In this document: positions 1 to 7,445 of the stretch, one piece after another
Layout: the number at the start of each line of letters is the position of its first letter
Numbering within the stretch: position 1 is the stretch's first letter
NCBI GenBank assembly: GCA_902363335.1
Contig: CABIZV010000001.1
Span: forward strand, 992,001 to 1,056,000
Direction: 5' to 3'
DNA from: Enterobacteriaceae bacterium
GTDB taxonomy: Bacteria > Pseudomonadota > Gammaproteobacteria > Enterobacterales > Enterobacteriaceae
DNA: 64,000 nt
The notes under the pieces: generated by a model
Told to the model about the DNA's origin: nothing
Databases searched by the model: none
Seen by the model: the letters and a program-made list of their open reading frames with translations, nothing else
Made by a program: the position numbers and the translations under genes

Positions 1-1015
1 CGATCTGCTCCACACCGAGAATATTATTGATATCCTGATTGGACTTGCTCCACCACCAGCCTTTTTCGTAATCAATTCGGGCACGCAGCCCCGCAGCAAA
101 TGCAGAGTATGGTCGGTACACCAGTTGCCCGTCTGTATCACTCACCTGCACACGCGGGCGAAGTAGCTCTGTACGGGCACCGTAGGACTGTCGACGCTGT
201 ACCACTTCCTGTAGTGTGGCACCTGAAATACAGTCTACATACGCAACAGCACGCAGCTTACCGGCTACCGTTTCCAGCGCCTTTCCCACCGCATCGTCCT
301 CACTTAATCCCGGTGCAATGACAATCCGGGGCTGGTAGGTCGTCACCGATTTAGCTGAAGACAGAGCGCTAATCCCGGCAAGAACTGCTACCCTCTGTGC
401 GGCCTCTTCATCAGCTTTGCTTACCCGCACCACAACAGTCAGCGCATTACGCTGGTCGTTGATTTCATTCAGTGCCTGTTTCAGCGTACCGTTGTCCCCC
501 AGACGCGAAAGCATCGTTGTTCCGACAATGGCAACGGGTGTATTTAGAGGAAAAGGCTCATCCTCACCGCCAGAAAGTTGCAGGTTAAAGGGCGCTACCA
601 CCCCGTTCCCCTTACCACTGGCGCTTAACTTCACACCATCGATAACGAGCACCGCTGCGGCAACCTCTTCTGGCGTCGCTACCAGCACGCCACTTCCATC
701 ACATCCGAGCGTCACGGTCAGCCTGAGCGCTGTAGCATCCCAGGCAGCAGTCGTTTCAACAGCTTCGGGGGTTTCAGGATCCGGAGTGCCGGGTACGGCC
801 TGAACAGTAATAACGTTGCCTGCTCTGCCCGCGATCGTCGCAGTAAAATTCACCACGTTATCCAGAATAGGTGTTCCTGTCGTTCCGGTTGCAGGTGTGC
901 CCGCTGAGGCATCAGGTGCCGTACCCACCAGGCCGATAATCGCGGTCTGTATCGTCGTTACAGCAATGGTGCCCGACGTGATTTCTATTGTTTCAACGCC
1001 ATGTAACTGAGCCAT
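1..1015 (-). CDS. Phage contractile tail sheath protein (3' end missing)
   Basis: The 338 visible codons start at ATG 1015 behind a GGAG ribosome site and run off the left edge. The N-terminus (about residues 1-32) and the stretch from about residue 115 on align by eye with P2 gpFI-type sheaths: an early AIIGLVGTAP-like strand, then FPLNTPVAIVG and a TVVVRV strand. Between them lies an extra domain of about 75 residues (roughly 37-112), rich in Thr, Ala and Val, which is absent from P2 gpFI and is probably a surface insertion. The sheath polymerises around the tail tube and contracts on infection. The gene lies downstream of the gpV spike gene, with an intrinsic terminator between them. Confidence 0.85.
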   Translation of the reverse strand, partial: MAQLHGVETIEITSGTIAVTTIQTAIIGLVGTAPDASAGTPATGTTGTPILDNVVNFTATIAGRAGNVITVQAVPGTPDPETPEAVETTAAWDATALRLTVTLGCDGSGVLVATPEEVAAAVLVIDGVKLSASGKGNGVVAPFNLQLSGGEDEPFPLNTPVAIVGTTMLSRLGDNGTLKQALNEINDQRNALTVVVRVSKADEEAAQRVAVLAGISALSSAKSVTTYQPRIVIAPGLSEDDAVGKALETVAGKLRAVAYVDCISGATLQEVVQRRQSYGARTELLRPRVQVSDTDGQLVYRPYSAFAAGLRARIDYEKGWWWSKSNQDINNILGVEQI

Positions 1016-1032
1016 GTATTTTCTCCAGGCAT

Positions 1033-1055
1033 AAAAAAACCTGCCGAAGCAGGTC
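1033..1055 (-). terminator. Intrinsic terminator between gpV and sheath genes
   Basis: Read on the - strand, a 6-bp stem ACCTGC/GCAGGT closes a TTCG tetraloop and is followed by a run of seven T. It overlaps the gpV stop codon and ends only 18 bp before the sheath start. Confidence 0.8.
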
Positions 1056-1671
1056 ACATGTTTTGATTTGGTTTTCCGGTAACACCACCACTATCACCAC
1101 TATGGTCATGTCCGTTAAAGGTCTGACGAATGCCGTTCATGCTACCTCTACCGTCCTTAATGTCCTGTGTTGCCCCGATATTTCCGGCGACAGTCGTGTC
1201 GGCATTAATCTGCGTTTTCCCCTGAACGGTCAGGGTATCGGTGATTTCCACCGGGCCGTCCAGCGTGCCTTTTCCGATAATTTTGTAGGTCCCGCTCTCC
1301 GCCAGCGTGATGGTCAGGGCGTGCACGGCACGGTCATACCGGATCTCGGTACCGTCACCGTAGCGGGTGATATGTTCACTGTCGCTGCCCTCCGGTACCG
1401 CCAGACCGCCGGTATTCCAGCCGGGAAACACCCGACCATTGTTCAGCTCGCCCGCTTCCGACAGCACAGTGACAGCATCCCCCACTGCATAGGGATTGGA
1501 GTCAGCCCGGTTTGCGCCAGAAAACCCCTGGCAGAGCGGCAGCCAGGTGGTGACGATATCGCCCAGATCCACCCGGCATTTCGGTATACCATCATGCTTA
1601 ACGGAGTGAATAACCCCACGCCGGACAATATTTGCCAGCCGGCGTTGCAGGTCACCAGATATATCACTCAT
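1054..1671 (-). CDS. Baseplate spike protein gpV (phage baseplate assembly protein V)
   Basis: This 205-aa protein matches the P2 gpV / Mu gp45 spike family. It has an N-terminal OB-fold-type region, then a beta-helix-like stretch of short Thr/Val/Gly repeats (about residues 120-175). Near the C-terminus there is an H-D-H-S-G motif (His188 and His190) of the kind that binds iron at the spike tip. The trimeric spike pierces the outer membrane when the sheath contracts. I chose ATG 1671 because a TGAGG site lies 9 nt upstream and homologues begin at this residue; an in-frame ATG at 1686 has no such site. The start overlaps the stop of the upstream gene by 8 bp, so the two are probably translationally coupled. 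Confidence 0.88.
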   Translation of the reverse strand: MSDISGDLQRRLANIVRRGVIHSVKHDGIPKCRVDLGDIVTTWLPLCQGFSGANRADSNPYAVGDAVTVLSEAGELNNGRVFPGWNTGGLAVPEGSDSEHITRYGDGTEIRYDRAVHALTITLAESGTYKIIGKGTLDGPVEITDTLTVQGKTQINADTTVAGNIGATQDIKDGRGSMNGIRQTFNGHDHSGDSGGVTGKPNQNM

Positions 1672-2218
1672 CGGGTTTAGCCTCATAAATCAGTTGATAA
1701 TCATCAACGTGCTGGCGGCCAATATCCGGAGACACACCCAGCCACGCAGTACTGAGGGGGTTGCTGATACGCGCGAACGGATCGGAGCCAAACGCAGCCC
1801 CCTGGGTGAATGCGATTCGCCAGACCAGGTAATCATCCATTCGCGGATCAAACTCATCGCGTGCCGCATCGATAAAGACGGCTGGTTCAATCTGTGTCAT
1901 GCCAAACTGCTGCCCATCAATCCACTGCGTGATATCCGCTGCCGCGGTGCGCAGGAAAATTTCTGGCCTAGTGATGCCTACTCCTGAGCTGTCCACCACG
2001 ATAAATAAATCACAGGACAATTCGACGTTTAGCTGCCCCTCATTACCGCCGCCCTGCTCCCAGCTGTTAATCGTGAAATACACGGCGGGTGTTGTGAGCC
2101 CCGAAAAACACGGTACATTCCTCTCCGGGTAAGCGTCAGCATACCGCACCCATTCTATATTTTTAAGCGCCGCGGTAACGGCGTCGTGGTACTGCGCCAG
2201 TAATAAAGGCTCGGCCAT
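1664..2218 (-). CDS. Phage tail protein, probable tail terminator/completion role
   Basis: This 184-aa soluble protein has no signal peptide or membrane segment. Its position, between a minor-tail-Z-like gene and the gpV spike gene, is where myoviral and siphoviral genomes carry a tail terminator or completion protein (lambda gpU or P2 gpR/S equivalents). The N-terminus (EPLLLAQYHDAVTAALK) is a predicted helix followed by alternating strands, which fits the gpU-type fold, but I see no diagnostic motif. It starts at ATG 2218 and overlaps gpV by 8 bp. The function is inferred mainly from synteny. Confidence 0.6.
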   Translation of the reverse strand: MAEPLLLAQYHDAVTAALKNIEWVRYADAYPERNVPCFSGLTTPAVYFTINSWEQGGGNEGQLNVELSCDLFIVVDSSGVGITRPEIFLRTAAADITQWIDGQQFGMTQIEPAVFIDAARDEFDPRMDDYLVWRIAFTQGAAFGSDPFARISNPLSTAWLGVSPDIGRQHVDDYQLIYEAKPDE

Positions 2219-2229
2219 TCAGTTTTACC

Positions 2230-2886
2230 TCAGACAGAAATTTTTGCTTTAACACGGCCGCGGATATCAGACTGAAAGTGATGCATAAATATCTCCATTG
2301 CATCAGCGAACGCGTTGTCTTCGATATAGTTGAGCATCGGTTCATAGATATTCACTTCTGCCTCACGGATCCGGCGGGTTTCCGGGTCACGTATAACGAC
2401 CGTGCGTTGGTTATCACGTCTGGAGCGGGACACCTCACCATTTTGAAAAGTCCGGGTGGCAAGGAGATTACCCTTCGGCGCAAAACCGGCGGTGCCAGCT
2501 TGGCGTCGCGCTTTGATATATCGCCCGGTAGTCTTGTCCCTCCGCGAATGATGTGGGCGAATGCGCCCGGAAACACGCCCTTTCAGATCTTTAACTTTTA
2601 TTGCATTCAGGCCAAACCAGAGTCGGAAGTTATCCAGCTGTGAGCCGCGGTCAAGGCGGAAAGAGAGCAGACGGCGACGGACCATATTAAGACTACGCGG
2701 CGCCAGACCATCTTTAAGATCGGCCAGCGCCTTTTTACGTAAAGTTGCCGCAGTACGCCTCAGTGCACGTGAATAGGCCGCACGAAACTGCTTCTGCGTG
2801 GCACCAATATTTTCCGCAATCCGCCAGATTGCTTTAATATCAATATCAACGGGTAAATCCCGACGTAACCGCGATTCTCTCGCCAT
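2230..2886 (-). CDS. Minor tail protein Z-like / virion assembly protein
   Basis: A 218-aa very basic protein with many Arg clusters. The N-terminal region (DIDIKAIWRIAENIGATQKQFRAA, then paired Arg residues) resembles the lambda gpZ / prophage minor tail Z family, which works at the head-tail end of the tail tube. ATG 2886 follows a GGAG site by 9 nt, and the upstream gene's stop lies 3 bp before the start. A central stretch (about residues 95-130) is especially rich in Arg, Lys and His and could contact DNA. Family assignment is from pattern recognition; it may equally be called an HK97-gp10-like protein. Confidence 0.65.
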   Translation of the reverse strand: MARESRLRRDLPVDIDIKAIWRIAENIGATQKQFRAAYSRALRRTAATLRKKALADLKDGLAPRSLNMVRRRLLSFRLDRGSQLDNFRLWFGLNAIKVKDLKGRVSGRIRPHHSRRDKTTGRYIKARRQAGTAGFAPKGNLLATRTFQNGEVSRSRRDNQRTVVIRDPETRRIREAEVNIYEPMLNYIEDNAFADAMEIFMHHFQSDIRGRVKAKISV

Positions 2887-2889
2887 GTA

Positions 2890-3246
2890 TCAGCTCCAGC
2901 TATTGATAACGGGCTGTGGTTTGCCTGGCCGCCCGAGCCCCAGTGAAACCCGCGTTCGCCCCTCTTCATCGGTTCCGATATGAGTTACACGATAGTTAAT
3001 CCCGTTAATCACCACGCCGTCATTTTTGGACAGTCCGGCAATATCTGCCGTCATGGCGCTGAATGCCGGGGAATGGTCCTGAATCTCGCCGCCTCCCGGC
3101 ACGCTAACCGGTGCATCCGGCGATTCGAAAATCACAACAACGGACCGATGCTCCTCGCCGATTTGCAGTGCTACCGGCGTTTCTTCTGCAAAGGCCCGGT
3201 TAATCCGGGCATCGACTCTGCCAAGACGAGCACGAAAACGGTTCAT
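2890..3246 (-). CDS. Head-tail joining protein (Gifsy-2/lambda FII-like)
   Basis: This 118-aa protein lies directly after the capsid decoration gene, where lambdoid phages encode the head-tail connector FII or its Gifsy-2 attachment relative. The C-terminal half (GVVINGINYRVTHIGTDEEGRTRVSLGLG) is a short beta-barrel pattern typical of these stoppers. Its ATG overlaps the previous stop as TGATG, indicating translational coupling. Assignment to a precise family is tentative; position and size are the strongest evidence. Confidence 0.6.
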   Translation of the reverse strand: MNRFRARLGRVDARINRAFAEETPVALQIGEEHRSVVVIFESPDAPVSVPGGGEIQDHSPAFSAMTADIAGLSKNDGVVINGINYRVTHIGTDEEGRTRVSLGLGRPGKPQPVINSWS

Positions 3247-3581
3247 CAGAACCCCAGGCGCACATGCGTTTCCGTTTCACCGGCGTTATTGGTGATCCAT
3301 GCCGTACCTGCCACCACGGCGCCAGCCTCCGCCGCAACGGCGGTCAATACTCCCGTATCATCGAGATACAGCTTTGTGCCACGCTGCCATGTTTCATCGG
3401 CAACCTTTGGCAGGATAAAAACGCCGGTCATATGCAGAACGCCAGCCTCACCGGCAGGGATATCACCGTGGGCCACGCCAGTAATATTCCCGACTGCAAC
3501 AGCCTGGCCGGAAAAGACGTGGTTTCCGGTGCCGTTGTTCCAGTCCATCGTGTTACCGTCCTGATAGTAATTCGTAGCCAT
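3246..3581 (-). CDS. DUF2190 capsid decoration protein
   Basis: The 111-aa product begins MATNYYQDGNTM and continues through a Gly/Val/Ala-rich beta pattern (VAVGNITGVAHGDIPAGEAGVLHMTGVF), the hallmark of the DUF2190 family. These proteins sit on the capsid surface as cement, the role played by gpD in lambda. The ATG at 3581 was preferred over the adjacent ATG at 3584 because homologues begin MA..YYQDG and the GGAG spacing (7 nt) is better. It lies immediately after the capsid fusion gene and its terminator. Confidence 0.85.
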   Translation of the reverse strand: MATNYYQDGNTMDWNNGTGNHVFSGQAVAVGNITGVAHGDIPAGEAGVLHMTGVFILPKVADETWQRGTKLYLDDTGVLTAVAAEAGAVVAGTAWITNNAGETETHVRLGF

Positions 3582-3625
3582 CATTATTCTCCGTAAAGGA
3601 AGGGCTGCTTTACTGCCCTCAGATA

Positions 3626-3649
3626 GAAAAAAACCGCCAGATGGCGGTG
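3626..3649 (-). terminator. Intrinsic terminator after the capsid gene
   Basis: On the - strand the stem ACCGCC/GGCGGT (loop ATCT) is followed by seven T. It lies 2 bp past the capsid gene and about 45 bp before the DUF2190 gene, probably as an attenuator that Q-modified polymerase reads through. Confidence 0.8.
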
Positions 3650-3650
3650 A

Positions 3651-5711
3651 TTATTTTTTGGTAACTTTGACCAGTCCACGGTGATCGAGCGGAGCCACAC
3701 CAGCATCAATGCGCACTTTGAACGCTGCACCGTCAATGGTGAATCCCTGCTGTTGCTCCAGATACGGCGTGTCGATGCCGTCCAGATAGGCTACTTCAAT
3801 GGTGTCGCGTCCCTGCGCCGCGGCGAGGTAATAATCAGTCGGGCTGTTATCATCCAGTCGCGCCTCAGACAGGACCGTGGAAAAGTTCTGGATCGGGTTT
3901 ACAATGCCGCTGTTCGCATCTGCACCAGGAACACTGGCAGATTTGATCAACTGATTCATTCGGGACTCTATCGCCACAGGAGTCAGGGCAAAAGCCGGGC
4001 GGATGTTCAGACGGCGTTGGCCAGATTTCTGGAGCAGCATCGCCTGGCGCGCAGCGTCCAGGCCTTCAATACTCAAATCGGCGCTGACCAGGTTGCCGTG
4101 ATCGGCATGGAACAACGGTTTACCGTCGCTCATTTTCGGGTTGCTGGTCAGTACCGCCCAGACCAGATCGCCGACAGTGGCGCGGGCGGCAAGGCCCATC
4201 GCCTGAGGAATACGCGTTAGCATGGTCAGATCGTCATTGATAATTGCCTGACGGTCGATGCTGAACAGCTCGCCGTAGGTGGCCAGCGCAATCGGCTCGC
4301 CTTTATCTTTAAGGGTAACGTATTTATATTCCGCCCCGGCGCGGACCTGCCGCAGCGATGGAAATGCCTCCAGCCCGACACGATGTGAGGTTTTGAAATC
4401 GGTCAGTGTGCCTTTTCGGGTCCACTGCTCGAAAGTTTCACCCGCTTCATCCCAGCCCAGCAGCGCGGCCTTATGCGCCACATCCATCAGGATATTGCCA
4501 AAGTCGCTACTGCTGTGGGTAAAGGCCAGGCCTACCATCTGTAACGGTGCAGAGTGTCCGGCAATGCTGATACCGCGATCCACCAGCGAAGCGCGTGCAA
4601 GTTCGCGCAGAGTGTAACCGGTGTAGGCGTTATCCTTTTCTGCCGATGCATAGCCAGCGCGGCTCATGATGGCCGCACGGATAGAATCCCCGACCAGATT
4701 ACCGTTACCAGCATGAATATGTATTGCGCCTGGTCCCGCAGTCGGTGTGGTTCCCGCTGCCAGTGCATTCAGCAGCTTATTACTCGCCTGCTCAGCTGTG
4801 CAGGTCATATCACCCACGCATTCAGATTTAAGACTGACAAACGCCGGGAAGGCATCAAATACTGCGGATACAGCTGTCACGCGCTCTGTATTTGCCGTTT
4901 GCATCTGCTGTTGCAGCTGTGCGGCCAGTGCTGTGATATCGATGCCCCCCATAGCTGGCTGTTGGGATTCATGAGGGCGCTGGGAAGACTGCGGGGCTGG
5001 TACCTGTGGTGGAGCAGGCTGATTAATCGGAGCTTCCGCGCGCGGCGTGAAAAGGTTCTTAATCTGTTGTGGCATATTCTCATAATCCTTCAGTTTATTT
5101 TCATTCACACAGGCTGCGGCCTGCAGTTCCGGTTCAATTACATCAGCGAAACCTTTCTCCAGCGCTTCCACGCCGTTTAGCCAGGTCTCTGCTTTCAGCA
5201 TCACCTCAAGCTCTTTCTGACCCAGCCCCGATTTATTCATGTAAGCTCCGAGCATCAGCGCCTCATTCCGGTCCAGCCAGTCGGCATAATCCCGCATATC
5301 ATCAGAATCACCGGCAATACCGCCCCATGGCTTATGGATCATCAGCCAGGCATTTTCCGGCATATGCACCGTGGCTCCTGGCAGGCAGACGATCATGGAA
5401 GCCATGCTCGCCGCCACGCCATCCACCCAGATATCCAGCTTCGCTTTCAGGCGCGCCAGGGTGTTGTAGATGGCAAAACCCTGCATCACATCACCGCCGG
5501 GGCTGTGGATATGCAGGTCAACAGCTCTGGCCTTAAATACACCCGCTTCCTTACAGTCCGCCACAAACTGCTGGGCGGTAATGCCCCAGCCACCAATCAC
5601 GTCATAGAGAAAAATCTCCACCCGCCCGGCGGCCAGTGCGCGGATTTCATACCAACTTTGTCCTGTCGCCGCGTCCATTCCTGCCAGGCTTGCCGCAGGG
5701 TTAATCATCAT
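3651..5711 (-). CDS. Prohead protease-major capsid protein fusion
   Basis: One reading frame of 686 aa joins two functions. The N-terminal 200 residues are a ClpP-like serine protease: DLHIHSPGGDV, then the nucleophile Ser102 in GVAASMAS and His126 in MIHKP. A Pro/Gln-rich linker (about 225-260), resembling a scaffold region, leads to a gpT/Mu-like major capsid domain (about 330-686). Maturation probably cleaves the linker. I chose ATG 5711, which overlaps the portal stop as ATGATGATTAA. Longer in-frame starts exist at 5735, 5753 and 5903, but they lie deep inside the portal gene. An internal ATG at 5075 behind AAGGA could yield a scaffold-capsid product alone. Confidence 0.87.
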   Translation of the reverse strand: MMINPAASLAGMDAATGQSWYEIRALAAGRVEIFLYDVIGGWGITAQQFVADCKEAGVFKARAVDLHIHSPGGDVMQGFAIYNTLARLKAKLDIWVDGVAASMASMIVCLPGATVHMPENAWLMIHKPWGGIAGDSDDMRDYADWLDRNEALMLGAYMNKSGLGQKELEVMLKAETWLNGVEALEKGFADVIEPELQAAACVNENKLKDYENMPQQIKNLFTPRAEAPINQPAPPQVPAPQSSQRPHESQQPAMGGIDITALAAQLQQQMQTANTERVTAVSAVFDAFPAFVSLKSECVGDMTCTAEQASNKLLNALAAGTTPTAGPGAIHIHAGNGNLVGDSIRAAIMSRAGYASAEKDNAYTGYTLRELARASLVDRGISIAGHSAPLQMVGLAFTHSSSDFGNILMDVAHKAALLGWDEAGETFEQWTRKGTLTDFKTSHRVGLEAFPSLRQVRAGAEYKYVTLKDKGEPIALATYGELFSIDRQAIINDDLTMLTRIPQAMGLAARATVGDLVWAVLTSNPKMSDGKPLFHADHGNLVSADLSIEGLDAARQAMLLQKSGQRRLNIRPAFALTPVAIESRMNQLIKSASVPGADANSGIVNPIQNFSTVLSEARLDDNSPTDYYLAAAQGRDTIEVAYLDGIDTPYLEQQQGFTIDGAAFKVRIDAGVAPLDHRGLVKVTKK

Positions 5712-7221
5712 CCTGCGGTGGTGTGGGATCGTCATGCTTTTCTGTTTTTGCATCAGCAGGTACTCCTTTGTCGTTGGCGGCGTCAGAGTCGAACACCAGG
5801 CCATGATCTTTATTAAATTCAGTTTCACGGATACGCTGGCGCTTGACCTCCTGCGGCGATTTTCCACGCGCGCGTGTCCATTCAGCCTCAGTACCGGCCC
5901 CACCCCGAACTATCGCTTTCCAGGCGGTGGCCTCCTTAACAGGGTCGATCCACGGCATAACCGGACCGAGATAAAGCGCGTTATAAAGAGAGTTGCGGTC
6001 AACATCTGGAGGAATTTCAATACCACTGAGCAACGCCATCGCCAGCCAGGCCCGATAGACAGGACGACTGTGCTGGCCCACAAACCACTGCTGCAGAACG
6101 TTGTAACCCTCAAAGCTCTCCACCAGCTCCTGCCGCTGTGAGCTGTAGGTACCGTTATAGTCACGAGCAATGCTAGAATAGCTACCACGCGTCCCGGCAG
6201 CCACTGCGCGCATCTGACCGTTGCGGAATTCATACATGTGAACATTAGGGCGATTGGATTCGACCATGCCCAGGTCTTCGCCGGGTTTGAGGTCGTCATA
6301 AATCATCCCCGGTGCAATGTCGTAGTGTCGCTGGCCACCGGGTTCTGAGAATTCGCCATCGTCCCCCAAAGACTGCGCGTCGCCGCGCTTTATGTAGAAA
6401 CCTAACGCCGCCGCAATACGGGCAGCCACACGTTCTGACTCCTCATAATCTTTGATATCGACCAGGCGGGTGATCACCCCGTGGATCAGACTGATACCGC
6501 GCAACTGGTGAAGACGCTTGCGGCTGGCAAGATGGAGCATGTTGTCCGCGGAGACGGTCTTAAAATCGGCGTTAAAGCCGGTAAAGCTGGCGGGATGATT
6601 CTTATAAACTTTATAGCCGGTTGGACGCCCCCAGGCATTAACAATAATCCCCTGCCTAACCTGCTGTCCCGCGGTACTGTTGAGGCCAAACGGCACATAG
6701 TCGGCCTCCAGCATTTCCAAAGAAAAGGGTACAGAAGTCGCATGCTGCAGGCCCGGTACATTCCCCCTCACCAGTTGCGTAAAAACCTCCCCGTCGCGCA
6801 GCGCAGAGCGCAACAGTAGCCGCTCAGCTTCAGGGCGGGTAAACATGCCCGTCACTTCGGGACGTACAGACCATTCGGACCACAACGCTGACAGTTTTCC
6901 GGCAAAATCAGCGTGCAGATTGCCATGAATATCCAGCGGCTGCGGTTCGACGTGTATGCCGTTAGCACCAATCACCCGGTCTTCCAGTTTGTCGAACAGA
7001 CCAATAACCAGATCGTGATTCTCATCCAGCCAGCGGGCCTGTTCCCGCAGGGATGTCCCGGCGGCAAAAACGGCAGTATCCGCCGAGCGGGACTCACGCT
7101 TTCCTTTGTGGGTTCGGGACGGGGTCGCTGCGTCATAGGCCATCAGCTTTAATCTATTTTTCGCCCGCGCCGCTGCCCACCCGGGAGAAACAACACCCAG
7201 TGTCTTTTCTATAAATCCCAT
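5701..7221 (-). CDS. Portal protein, lambda gpB family
   Basis: A 506-aa portal of the lambda gpB type. The N-terminus (MGFIEKTLGVVSPGWAAARAKNRL) and the conserved block RSALRDGEVFTQLVRG are characteristic, and the length fits the family (about 500-530). Twelve copies form the ring at the capsid vertex through which TerL pumps DNA and onto which the connectors dock. The gene sits between gpW and the protease-capsid fusion, as in lambda (W-B-C). Its last codons overlap the next start by 11 bp. The acidic/proline-rich tail (DDPTPPQDDD) is unstructured. Confidence 0.92.
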   Translation of the reverse strand: MGFIEKTLGVVSPGWAAARAKNRLKLMAYDAATPSRTHKGKRESRSADTAVFAAGTSLREQARWLDENHDLVIGLFDKLEDRVIGANGIHVEPQPLDIHGNLHADFAGKLSALWSEWSVRPEVTGMFTRPEAERLLLRSALRDGEVFTQLVRGNVPGLQHATSVPFSLEMLEADYVPFGLNSTAGQQVRQGIIVNAWGRPTGYKVYKNHPASFTGFNADFKTVSADNMLHLASRKRLHQLRGISLIHGVITRLVDIKDYEESERVAARIAAALGFYIKRGDAQSLGDDGEFSEPGGQRHYDIAPGMIYDDLKPGEDLGMVESNRPNVHMYEFRNGQMRAVAAGTRGSYSSIARDYNGTYSSQRQELVESFEGYNVLQQWFVGQHSRPVYRAWLAMALLSGIEIPPDVDRNSLYNALYLGPVMPWIDPVKEATAWKAIVRGGAGTEAEWTRARGKSPQEVKRQRIRETEFNKDHGLVFDSDAANDKGVPADAKTEKHDDPTPPQDDD

Positions 7222-7229
7222 GGTATGCC

Positions 7230-7445
7230 TTAAAGAAAGTTAGCGAGTTTGTATGACGTGCCGCGTCTGGTTGCTGCCCGCCAGCGTTTTTCCCAGTATT
7301 CCAGCTCAACACGCAAGGCCACCGGGTCATGGTTAGTAATAGCGCGACCATTCACTCCGGTGAACGACACGCTTTTGCCATCAAGAGAATCCGTATATGC
7401 CTGTCGAACCATAATCAGCGTCTGGTGTATTTCATCTTTCGTCAT
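7230..7445 (-). CDS. gpW-like head-tail joining protein
   Basis: A 71-aa protein with the size and organisation of lambda gpW (68 aa): an N-terminal helix (KDEIHQTLIMVRQAYTDSL), a short beta hairpin (KSVSFTGVNGRAITN), then a helix with a WEKRWRAA pattern. It is needed to stabilise packaged DNA and let the next connector bind. It overlaps the end of the TerL gene by 4 bp (ATGA) and lies 8 bp before the portal gene, matching the lambda A-W-B order. Confidence 0.85.
   Translation of the reverse strand: MTKDEIHQTLIMVRQAYTDSLDGKSVSFTGVNGRAITNHDPVALRVELEYWEKRWRAATRRGTSYKLANFL

Noticed and set aside
988..1680. 230-codon + strand frame opposite gpV
   Set aside because: Overlaps a clear spike gene and its terminator; product has no recognisable domain.
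4554..5180. 208-codon + strand frame opposite the protease-capsid fusion
   Set aside because: Cys- and His-rich text typical of a shadow frame; coding strand is settled by the protease and capsid motifs.
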